The notes under the pieces are model-generated. The model made no database searches, was not told the DNA's origin, and worked only from the letters and a program-made list of their open reading frames with translations. The position numbers and the translations under genes are program-made. This document shows, piece after piece, positions 1 to 5,017 of a stretch of DNA of 5,198 bases. Source of the stretch: J134 sp964484045 (GTDB lineage Bacteria > Pseudomonadota > Alphaproteobacteria > Sphingomonadales > Rhodothalassiaceae). The stretch spans positions 1 through 5,198 of the forward strand of contig CAZAEP010000187.1 of the NCBI GenBank assembly GCA_964484045.1. The letters are read 5' to 3'. Each line of letters begins with the position of its first letter. Position 1 is the first letter of the stretch.

Positions 1-345
1 TTCCTTCTCCTCATGGCTCTGCCAGGAATGGTTGCAACGGGAACATCTGGTGAGTGGGCGTTTCTTGAATCTGCCAAGAACGCAGTCGACGCCCCGGAAC
101 CGGAGAGCGGTGACATACGCCTTATGTCGTTCGAGTTTGGAGTCGTCCTCCAGATGGGTTGGAAATGCTGAACAATACACGACGCGGACGATCCGCTCAC
201 CGCATTTCCCACTGATGCGTTCAGCCAAGGAGAACAGGTCGAGCCACTTTAGGTGGGGCACGCTCAGATCATTGAGTGCGTGATAGAGGTTGAAGCCGTC
301 GACATAGAAACCGGCACGTCGTCTGGATTCGTGCACGCTGTTCAT
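1..345 (-). CDS. NYN domain protein (PIN-like putative RNase), 5' part only
   Basis: The frame opens with ATG at 345 and stays open to the left edge, giving the first 115 residues; the 3' part lies outside the window. Residues 12-21 read GFYVDGFNLY, the first strand of the NYN domain, with D16 as a presumed metal ligand and N19 next to it. C101-x2-C104 (CSRC) followed by HSW and HEEKE looks like half of a small zinc ribbon inserted ahead of the next acidic motif, as in similar bacterial NYN proteins I recall. NYN proteins are PIN-fold, predicted metal-dependent RNases; the substrate here is unknown. GGGGA at 353-357 lies 7 bases before the ATG and is the likely ribosome binding site. Codon use is mixed (aga, cga, cca, cta, tgt, tca occur), unlike the GC-biased genes to its right, which suggests acquisition by transfer. 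The family call is strong; RNase activity is inferred from the family. Confidence 0.87.
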   Translation of the reverse strand, partial: MNSVHESRRRAGFYVDGFNLYHALNDLSVPHLKWLDLFSLAERISGKCGERIVRVVYCSAFPTHLEDDSKLERHKAYVTALRFRGVDCVLGRFKKRPLTRCSRCNHSWQSHEEKE

Positions 346-353
346 AAAGAAAT

Positions 354-377
354 CCCCACGGGCCGAGACCCGTGGGG
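354..377 (-). promoter_or_regulatory. Leader hairpin 1 of the NYN gene (RBS-sequestering or attenuator-like)
   Basis: A perfect 9-bp inverted repeat, CCCCACGGG at 354-362 and CCCGTGGGG at 369-377, encloses a 6-base loop. Read on the minus strand, the 3' arm ends in GGGG, which is most of the probable Shine-Dalgarno of the NYN gene, so the fold would hide it. Directly after the stem the minus strand reads ATTTCTTT and then the ATG, so the same hairpin also resembles an intrinsic terminator or attenuator. On the plus strand the stem is followed by G/C bases and no T run, so the structure is oriented for the minus-strand transcript. The inverted repeat is directly visible; its role is inferred. 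Confidence 0.7.
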
Positions 378-379
378 GG

Positions 380-400
380 CCTATCGGTCATGCCGATAGG
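380..400 (-). promoter_or_regulatory. Leader hairpin 2 of the NYN gene
   Basis: A perfect 8-bp inverted repeat, CCTATCGG at 380-387 and CCGATAGG at 393-400, with a 5-base loop. It lies 2 bases from hairpin 1, so the two could stack end to end in RNA. With transcription starting near 407, this would be the first structure in the mRNA, and the two hairpins would fill nearly the whole untranslated leader. No T run follows it, so it is unlikely to be a terminator by itself. Confidence 0.65.
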
Positions 401-413
401 GTGGCTCGACCCT

Positions 414-442
414 CATATAGCCATTTTCCGAGTCGTCGTCAA
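414..442 (-). promoter_or_regulatory. Sigma70-type promoter for the NYN gene
   Basis: On the minus strand TTGACG (437-442) and TATATG (414-419) are separated by exactly 17 bases. Each hexamer is close to consensus, differing from TTGACA and TATAAT at one or two positions. The predicted start is near 407, a G on the minus strand, just before hairpin 2. A second TTGACA occurs at 468-473, but the hexamer 17 bases on (TCTAGC) is poor. The NYN gene therefore probably has its own promoter and does not depend on read-through from the DUF2244 gene upstream on the same strand. Confidence 0.6.
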
Positions 443-497
443 TAGCTAGATCAACTCGATCACAGGTTGTCAAGGCACAAAGGGCCATGATCCGTCC

Positions 498-1037
498 TCA
501 GTCCGATGTCCATGAGACCCCCGGCGGCTGACCGGTCTTCACCGCATGGAGAGCGATGCCGAGCGCGGCGGCGAATTCGGCCCGCTCCGCGGGCGAGAGG
601 AAGGACGCGAGCTCGATGCGATGACGGCGCTCGCACAGACGCACGGCGGGCGCCTGCTCGAGCCGCACCCAGTGCGGATTGAGCGCGGCTCGCCGCACGC
701 GATGTCGCCAGTCGACCTGAGCCACATCGAGGACATGGCGCGCGAGACGCACCGTCTCGAAACTGCGCGCGCGGGCATAGGAGAGGCGGAACGCGCCATA
801 AAGAAGCACCGCATCAAGGAGGAAGAAGGCCGCGACCGGTGAGGCGCCGAGCAGAAGGAACCGCCCCGCTGCGAGGGCGCTGACGAGCGCCACCGCGACC
901 ATCAGGGCGACAAATCCGCGTCCCCCGAGCGAGCGATGCGGGCGCAGAACCGCATCGAACCACAATCTTCCCTTCGGTGCCGGTCCCACCAGCCGGGCTT
1001 CCGCCGGACTCAGGGCCAATGTCGACGCCTCGTGCAT
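498..1037 (-). CDS. DUF2244 family membrane protein
   Basis: A 179-residue protein with the hallmarks of DUF2244: FDAVLRPHRSL at 27-37, two membrane segments at about 42-60 and 64-82 joined by a short turn containing GASPV, then a cytoplasmic part with NPHWVRL at 120-126, and a C-terminal FLSPAERAEFAAAL at 146-159. Length is in the family's usual range. Its function is not established; it is an inner-membrane protein. I chose the ATG at 1037: AAGGGG sits 7 bases upstream, whereas the in-frame TTG at 1043 would fall almost on top of that site. The gene is divergent from nth, 69 bp apart, an arrangement I recall from other alphaproteobacteria. The last few residues (after about 165) are not recognisably part of the domain. 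No terminator hairpin is obvious after the TGA at 498. Confidence 0.9.
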   Translation of the reverse strand: MHEASTLALSPAEARLVGPAPKGRLWFDAVLRPHRSLGGRGFVALMVAVALVSALAAGRFLLLGASPVAAFFLLDAVLLYGAFRLSYARARSFETVRLARHVLDVAQVDWRHRVRRAALNPHWVRLEQAPAVRLCERRHRIELASFLSPAERAEFAAALGIALHAVKTGQPPGVSWTSD

Positions 1038-1044
1038 GGACAAT

Positions 1045-1103
1045 CCCCTTCTCGCAGCTTTAGAACCCCTTCATAGCATATCCTGCCGCCGGAGGGCCCG
1101 CAC
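1045..1103. promoter_or_regulatory. Divergent DUF2244/nth intergenic region with candidate overlapping -10 boxes
   Basis: This gap must carry the control regions of both divergent genes. On the minus strand TATGCT (1075-1080) is a fair -10 box for DUF2244, but the -35 position is GC-rich and poor. On the plus strand TAGCAT (1074-1079) could be a -10 box for nth, with only a weak TTCTCG (1049-1054) upstream at a long 19-base spacing. If both are used the two boxes overlap. CCCCTTC occurs twice in direct repeat, at 1045-1051 and 1066-1072, 21 bases apart; the first copy, read as GAAGGGG, supplies the DUF2244 ribosome binding site. Confidence 0.25.
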
Positions 1104-1106
1104 GCG

Positions 1107-1739
1107 ATGACACCCGCCGAAGTCGAAGAGCTCTTTCGCCGCTTCGAAGCCGCCAATCCGGCGCCGAAAAGCGAGCTCGAATACAGCAATCCCTATACCC
1201 TCCTCGTCGCCGTGGTGCTCTCGGCGCAGGCCACGGACGTCGGGGTGAACAAGGCGACACGCAAGCTTTTCGCCGTCGCCGACACACCCGAGAAGATGCT
1301 CGCGCTGGGTATCGACGGGATCCGGGAGCACATCAGAACGATCGGCCTTTTCAACAGCAAAGCCAAGCATATCTACGATCTTTCGAAGATTCTGGTGGAG
1401 AAATACGAGGGCAAGGTGCCGCGCGATCGCAAGGCGCTCGAAGCGTTGCCCGGGGTCGGGCGCAAGACCGCGAACGTGGTGCTGAACGTCGCCTTCGGCG
1501 AGCCGGTGATCGCCGTCGACACCCATATCTTCCGCGTCGCCAACCGCCTCGGCCTTGCGCCCGGCAGGACTCCGCGCGAGGTCGAGGACAAGCTCATGCA
1601 GGTGGTGCCGCCGCGCTATCGCCGCCACGCCCATCACTGGTTGATCCTGCACGGCCGCTATGTCTGCAAGGCGCGCCGGCCGCTGTGTCGCGCCTGCATC
1701 GTCGCCGACCTCTGTCCCTATCCCGGCAAGTCGGCCTGA
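1107..1739 (+). CDS. nth: Endonuclease III (DNA glycosylase/AP lyase)
   Basis: A 210-residue protein, colinear with the 211-residue E. coli Nth. It removes oxidised pyrimidines from DNA and nicks the abasic site by beta-elimination in base-excision repair. Key features are visible: LLVAVVLSAQATDV near 32-45, the helix-hairpin-helix LPGVGRKTANVVLN at 114-127 with the Schiff-base lysine K120, and VDTHIFRVANR with the catalytic aspartate D138. The C-terminal 4Fe-4S loop has C187-x6-C194-x2-C197-x5-C203. All these positions match E. coli numbering. GGAGG at 1091-1095 lies 11 bases before the ATG, slightly long but the only good site. The 3' end overlaps the convergent lipoprotein gene by 22 bp, within codons after the cluster cysteines. 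Nothing is missing or unusual in the active site. Confidence 0.98.
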   Translation: MTPAEVEELFRRFEAANPAPKSELEYSNPYTLLVAVVLSAQATDVGVNKATRKLFAVADTPEKMLALGIDGIREHIRTIGLFNSKAKHIYDLSKILVEKYEGKVPRDRKALEALPGVGRKTANVVLNVAFGEPVIAVDTHIFRVANRLGLAPGRTPREVEDKLMQVVPPRYRRHAHHWLILHGRYVCKARRPLCRACIVADLCPYPGKSA

Positions 1740-2161
1740 GTCTCCGGAACAGCCCGCGGCCAGCGGTCCTTCGGCACCAGGTCCGCAAGGCAGGTCGCGG
1801 TGTCGAGCGTCGCGCCCGCCGGCGTTCGCGCCGCAAGGTGGCGGGCGCGGAAATGCGCGCCCGGCGCGGGCGGATAGAGAACGACATCGAGCACACAGAC
1901 GGGATCCGCGAACTGCATCATCTGCGCCCCGTCCTCGCGCCGCACCAGCGTCGGGTGCCCGAGGATCGCCTGCACCTCGGCCGCGGTCCGGTCGAGAATC
2001 ATGGCCGCGGTCGGCGGCACGGGCACGGGCGGCGGCGGCAGCGGCGGACCGGCCTCGGGGGCGAGCACGGGTTCAGGGGCCGGGGCGGGCGGCGGCGGCG
2101 GTGCGGGCAGGCTGCAGCCGCCGAGCGGCAAGAGGAGCGCGAGGCGCCACGGGCGTTTCAT
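1718..2161 (-). CDS. Proline-rich lipoprotein, function unknown
   Basis: A 147-residue protein with a lipoprotein signal: MKRPW, a short hydrophobic stretch, then LPLGGC with the lipobox cysteine at C16. Serine at +2 fits outer-membrane sorting. Residues 18-50 are almost only Pro, Ala, Val, Leu, Gly and Glu, a likely extended tether. The folded part (about 51-130) contains ILDRTAAEVQAILGHPTLVRRED, MMQFADPVCVLDVVLY, and C89 and C124, which may form a disulfide. The pattern of LG-P, R-E-G, a C-V-L-D-x2-L-Y strand and a late Cys recalls small alphaproteobacterial lipoproteins with a BamE/SmpA-like fold; this is a memory-based resemblance and no function is known. The ATG overlaps the TGA of the EI24 gene (ATGA), so translation is probably coupled. 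The last 22 bp lie inside the end of nth on the opposite strand. Confidence 0.85.
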   Translation of the reverse strand: MKRPWRLALLLPLGGCSLPAPPPPPAPAPEPVLAPEAGPPLPPPPVPVPPTAAMILDRTAAEVQAILGHPTLVRREDGAQMMQFADPVCVLDVVLYPPAPGAHFRARHLAARTPAGATLDTATCLADLVPKDRWPRAVPETQADLPG

Positions 2162-2865
2162 GTGCCGCGCTCCGCGCTCCGCGAACGGACCCCGTGAAAG
2201 AGGTGCGTCATCATCGCCGCTCCGACCACCGGCGCGGCGAGATTGACGATCGGGATCATGAACAGCGCGGCGAGGGCGACCCCGGCGAGAAAGACCTCGC
2301 CCCTCTGCGCCTTGCGGCGGCGTGCGGCATCGCGCAGCCCGCCGTGCCGGACCGCCACCATCTCGAAATATTCCCGGCCCAGAAGATAGCCGTTGAGAAG
2401 AAGATAGAGCACGAAGCTGCCGACCCCGGTGACGAGAAGGGCCACATAGAAGGGCAGCGCCAGGAGGTTGAGGATCGCCACCATGAGAGACAGGCGGACC
2501 GCCAGCCAGACCGCCTCGTGGAGCGGGGCGCGCCGCCGTCCGCGCGCTCCGACATAGTGACGCGCCTCGACGGCGTCGATGACGCGATCGAGAAACAGAC
2601 TCATGACCGAGGTCATCACGGCGGGAAAGAGGAGCCACAGGGCGAGGAGGAAGATCGGCACGACCGAAAGCCCGGCGGCCCAGTCGACGGCGCCGTCGAG
2701 CCAGCCGATGCCGCTGTCCGGAACGAGCGGGACGAGTGCGACGAGAGCGGCGAGCAGCAGGAGAAAGACGATCCCGGAAAGGACCAGCCCGAGCAGGAAG
2801 ACGCCGCGAAAGGCGGGATCGTTCAATTGGGCGAATGCCAGTCGTGCTGCGGTCAGAATGCGCAT
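2158..2865 (-). CDS. EI24/CysZ-like integral membrane protein
   Basis: A 235-residue membrane protein of the EI24 family (Pfam EI24, the family that includes CysZ). The N-terminus MRILTAARLAFAQLNDPAF is amphipathic and typical, followed by membrane segments at about 21-46, 66-90, 124-158 (hydrophobic, possibly two re-entrant or short helices) and 192-222. NGYLLGREYFEMVAVRH at 158-174 is the family's most recognisable motif. CysZ is a sulfate permease, but no cysteine-biosynthesis genes lie nearby, so sulfate transport should not be assumed. The start at 2865 is favoured over ATGs at 2889 and 2910: GAGGAG lies just upstream, it matches the usual family N-terminus, and the likely promoter -10 box covers the 2910 codon. 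First gene of an operon with the lipoprotein. Confidence 0.88.
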   Translation of the reverse strand: MRILTAARLAFAQLNDPAFRGVFLLGLVLSGIVFLLLLAALVALVPLVPDSGIGWLDGAVDWAAGLSVVPIFLLALWLLFPAVMTSVMSLFLDRVIDAVEARHYVGARGRRRAPLHEAVWLAVRLSLMVAILNLLALPFYVALLVTGVGSFVLYLLLNGYLLGREYFEMVAVRHGGLRDAARRRKAQRGEVFLAGVALAALFMIPIVNLAAPVVGAAMMTHLFHGVRSRSAERGT

Positions 2866-2905
2866 GGCGCTCCTCGTCCTGCCGTCCATCGTGCCGCGGC
2901 CTCGA

Positions 2906-2933
2906 AGCATAACGGCTCGCGCGGAAAAGTCAG
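2906..2933 (-). promoter_or_regulatory. Probable promoter of the EI24-lipoprotein operon
   Basis: On the minus strand CTGACT (2928-2933) and TATGCT (2906-2911) lie 16 bases apart. The TGAC core and TATnnT -10 fit a sigma70-type promoter in a GC-rich genome. The predicted start is near 2899, about 34 bases before the ATG at 2865. The -10 box overlaps the alternative ATG at 2908-2910, which argues against that longer start. Confidence 0.4.
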
Positions 2934-2937
2934 CGGC

Positions 2938-2965
2938 TTGTGAGCGTCGCCGCGAAGGTTATACT
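2938..2965 (+). promoter_or_regulatory. Probable promoter of the kinase operon
   Basis: TTGTGA (2938-2943) and TATACT (2960-2965) lie 16 bases apart. TATACT differs from the -10 consensus at one base and is conspicuous in this GC-rich context. The start would be near 2972, about 37 bases before the GTG at 3009. It sits back to back with the EI24 promoter, the two -35 boxes being only 4 bases apart (2933 to 2938), so one regulator or RNA polymerase competition could affect both operons. Confidence 0.5.
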
Positions 2966-3008
2966 CGCCGCCGATTTCGACCCCGGATGGACAGGAAAGG
3001 AGCGTTCC

Positions 3009-4004
3009 GTGGGCGACAAGCCGCTCGAACTCGTCGGCATCGGCAATGCCATCGTCGATGTGCTGAGCCGAACCGACGACGACTTTCTCAGGACCCATGG
3101 CATCGCCAAGGGCGCGATGACCCTGATCGACGCCGACCGTGCCGAGGCGCTCTACGAGGCCATGGGCCCCGGCGTCGAGGTGTCGGGCGGCTCGCTCGCC
3201 AATGCCACCGCCGGCTTCGCCGCTCTCGGCGGCCGTGCGGCCTATATCGGCAAGGTGAAGGACGATCAGCTCGGACGCGTCTTCGCCCACGATCTCCGCG
3301 CCGCGGGCGTTCGCTTCACGACGCCGATGGCCGCCGACGGCGATGCCACCGCACGCTGCCTCGTCCTTGTCACGGCCGACGGCCAGCGCAGTATGAACAC
3401 CTATCTCGGCGCCTGCGTGCAGCTCTCGGAAGCCGATATCGACCCCGATCTCGTCGCGGCCGCGAAGATCGTCTATCTCGAGGGCTATCTGTGGGACCCG
3501 CCGGAGGCGAAGAAGGCCTTCCGCAAGGCGATGGCGCTCGCCCATGAGGCGGGAGGCGAGGTCGCGCTCACCCTCTCCGATTCCTTCTGCGTCGAGCGCT
3601 GGCGCGCCGAGTTCCGCGAGCTTGTCGATCATCATGTCGACATCCTGTTCGCGAACGAGGCGGAGCTGCTCGCGCTCTTCGAGACGCCGGACTTCGAGGT
3701 CGCGCTCGGGGCGCTCCACGGTCGCGTCAAGGTGGCGGCGGTGACCCGTTCCGAGCAGGGCTCGGTGATCCTGCACGACGGCGCCGCGCACCGGATCGAC
3801 GCCGAGCCGGTGACGCGCGTGGTCGACGCCACCGGGGCCGGCGATCTCTATTCGGCGGGCTTCCTCTACGGCTATGCGCGCGGATACGACCTGCCCACCG
3901 CGGGACGCATCGCCTCGATCTGCGCCGCGGAGGTGATCTCGCATTACGGCGCGCGGCCCGAAAGCGATCTGAAAGAGCTCGTCGCGGAGGCGCTCGGAAC
4001 ATGA
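3009..4004 (+). CDS. PfkB-family kinase, probably adenosine kinase-like
   Basis: A 331-residue ribokinase/PfkB-fold sugar or nucleoside kinase. With the GTG start, VGIGNAIVDV (9-18) is the first strand, GGSLANATAGFAALGG (60-75) the substrate-binding first signature, ANEAEL (215-220) the N-x-x-E-type region involved in Mg/phosphate binding, and DATGAGD (273-279) the second PfkB signature with anion hole and catalytic base D279. Close alphaproteobacterial proteins are usually annotated adenosine kinase (adenosine + ATP to AMP + ADP), but substrate within PfkB is hard to read from sequence, so inosine/guanosine or a sugar remain possible. The GTG at 3009 is chosen because GGAG (2999-3002) lies 6 bases upstream and the probable promoter at 2938-2965 lies before it. 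An in-frame GTG at 2940 falls inside that promoter. The stop overlaps the next start as ATGA. Confidence 0.93.
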   Translation: MGDKPLELVGIGNAIVDVLSRTDDDFLRTHGIAKGAMTLIDADRAEALYEAMGPGVEVSGGSLANATAGFAALGGRAAYIGKVKDDQLGRVFAHDLRAAGVRFTTPMAADGDATARCLVLVTADGQRSMNTYLGACVQLSEADIDPDLVAAAKIVYLEGYLWDPPEAKKAFRKAMALAHEAGGEVALTLSDSFCVERWRAEFRELVDHHVDILFANEAELLALFETPDFEVALGALHGRVKVAAVTRSEQGSVILHDGAAHRIDAEPVTRVVDATGAGDLYSAGFLYGYARGYDLPTAGRIASICAAEVISHYGARPESDLKELVAEALGT

Positions 4005-4618
4005 AGCACCGCCTGTTTGCCGTCACCCTCGGCCTCGCCGCCGCTCTTCTGCCGCAGGCGGCGGGTGCGCAGGCGCTTTCGCGCGGCGAGTGCCGCATCC
4101 CCGCGGCGGAACGGACACGCCTGCTCGCGCTCCCTTATGCGGCCTTCGACCAGGACGGCACGGGCGGCTGGCGGCCCTGGTTCGAGGCCGGCTGTCTCGC
4201 CGACACGGCGGCGCTGATCGAGGCCTATATCGCGGCCCATCCCGACATCGCCGAAGCCGAGCCCGAGCTTCGTTTCCACGCCGCACAGGTCCACGCCTTT
4301 CGCGGCGACTATGCCGCCGCACGGGCGCATCTGGCGCATGCGCTGTATCCGGAAGGTCCGTCCGTCCGCGCGCGCCCGAGCGAATGGAATGCCTATGTGC
4401 GGGCGACCGACGCCTTTCTCGCCCGCGACCGGGCGGCGCTCGAGGAGATCTACGAGGAGATGGGCGGCGGGCCCCCGCCGGCGCCGCGCACGCTCTTCGA
4501 CCCGCCGCCCGCGCGCCGGCATCGCATGGCCAATCTCGATATCGTGGCGGGACTTCGCGCCTGCTTCGACCGCCCCTATCGCGAGGCCTATGGGGCGGCG
4601 TGCCGCGCGCGGCGCTGA
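4001..4618 (+). CDS. Secreted (periplasmic) protein of unknown function
   Basis: A 205-residue protein with a clear Sec signal peptide: MKHR, hydrophobic residues 5-19, and a cleavage site near AGA-QA (23/24). The mature part begins with RGECRIP, then YAAFDQDGTGGWRPWFEAGC and long alanine-rich helices (ALIEAYIAAHPDIAEAEPEL, FHAAQVHAFRGDYAAARAHL) that resemble TPR-like helical hairpins. Four cysteines (31, 65, 188, 201), all after the signal peptide, could make two disulfides. A flexible GGGPPPAP stretch lies at 155-162. I do not recognise a characterised family, though the FDQ...GGWR...GC pattern resembles uncharacterised proteobacterial proteins. The ATG overlaps the kinase stop (ATGA) and GGAGG at 3986-3990 lies 10 bases upstream, so it is probably translated from the kinase mRNA. 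The reason for pairing an exported protein with a cytosolic kinase is not evident. Confidence 0.85.
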   Translation: MKHRLFAVTLGLAAALLPQAAGAQALSRGECRIPAAERTRLLALPYAAFDQDGTGGWRPWFEAGCLADTAALIEAYIAAHPDIAEAEPELRFHAAQVHAFRGDYAAARAHLAHALYPEGPSVRARPSEWNAYVRATDAFLARDRAALEEIYEEMGGGPPPAPRTLFDPPPARRHRMANLDIVAGLRACFDRPYREAYGAACRARR

Positions 4619-4621
4619 GGT

Positions 4622-5017
4622 TCAGGCGAAGGCCGGCAGCAGGAAGAGGCCGATCACGGCGAGAAAGCCGACCGCCCAGACGGCGGTGCGGCCGTAGCCC
4701 CAGTCATTGAGATAGGCCGGGTAGTAGACAAGCCGCGCGGCGATGAAGACGAGCGCCAGACCGTCGCGCCAGAGGGGGTCGCTCGGCAGGATGTGGTTCA
4801 GCAGCACCGCCGCGGCGAAGGGCGCGAAGGCCTCCGTCATGTTCTGATGCGCGGCCTGCGCCCGCGCCGCCCGACCGGTGAGCCGCGCCTGCTGCGCCCG
4901 CGGCTCCAGGATGTCGTAGCGCCCTTCGGCCCGGATGGCGCCGCGGATGGCGCGCCCGCGCGGCAGATAGACGAGCAGGAAGGCGACGAGCAACCACCGT
5001 GCTCCCCTCGGAGGCAT
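4622..5017 (-). CDS. MAPEG family membrane protein
   Basis: 131 residues from the ATG at 5017, a usual length for bacterial MAPEG proteins (membrane-associated eicosanoid/glutathione metabolism family). TM1 lies at about 7-20 (WLLVAFLLVYLPRG), then RYDILEPRAQQARLTGRAARAQAAHQN (34-59) with the conserved R-A-x-x-A-x-x-N pattern, and MTEAFAPFAAAVLLNH (60-75). Two further hydrophobic segments lie at about 86-104 and 112-129. Eukaryotic members are glutathione transferases or prostaglandin/leukotriene enzymes; the role of the bacterial ones is mostly unknown. The start is uncertain. The ATG at 5017 has no good ribosome site, whereas a TTG at 4993 has AGGGGAG (5002-5008) 8 bases upstream, and the frame is also open to a GTG at the right edge (5197). 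The stop is 3 bp from that of the convergent secreted-protein gene, with no terminator between. Confidence 0.82.
   Translation of the reverse strand: MPPRGARWLLVAFLLVYLPRGRAIRGAIRAEGRYDILEPRAQQARLTGRAARAQAAHQNMTEAFAPFAAAVLLNHILPSDPLWRDGLALVFIAARLVYYPAYLNDWGYGRTAVWAVGFLAVIGLFLLPAFA

Noticed and set aside
32..283. Plus-strand open frame of 83 codons
   Set aside because: It is opposite the NYN gene, whose YVDGFNLY motif fixes the coding strand.
354..400. Paired hairpins as a CRISPR-like or REP repeat
   Set aside because: The two stems differ in sequence, occur once, and have no spacer-repeat periodicity.
399..412. Third short hairpin (GGGT/ACCC) whose loop could kiss the CTCG in the loop of hairpin 1
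   Set aside because: The stem is only 4 bp, shares bases with hairpin 2, and the predicted transcription start near 407 would remove most of it.
1060..1074. Tiny minus-strand frame ATG-AAG-GGG-TTC-TAA ahead of DUF2244, possible leader peptide
   Set aside because: Four codons without a ribosome site or attenuator structure; readily explained by chance.
1071..1652. Minus-strand open frame of 193 codons
   Set aside because: Antisense shadow of nth; Arg/Asp/His-rich product with no domain.
2015..2110. GGC-rich tandem-looking stretch as a DNA repeat
   Set aside because: It is explained as the proline/alanine codons of the lipoprotein tether on the minus strand.
1660..2943. Plus-strand open frame of 427 codons
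   Set aside because: It runs opposite the EI24 and lipoprotein genes and across their junction, and its product is Arg/Pro/Glu-rich low-complexity sequence typical of a shadow frame.
2853..3944. Long minus-strand open frame (363 codons) opposite the kinase gene
   Set aside because: It is antisense to a clear PfkB kinase with intact motifs; GC-rich coding DNA often leaves the opposite strand open, and the translation shows no recognisable domain.
4148..4165. DQDGTGG in the secreted protein as a possible EF-hand calcium loop
   Set aside because: The spacing of acidic residues does not continue (no ligands at later loop positions), so it does not meet the 12-residue EF-hand pattern.
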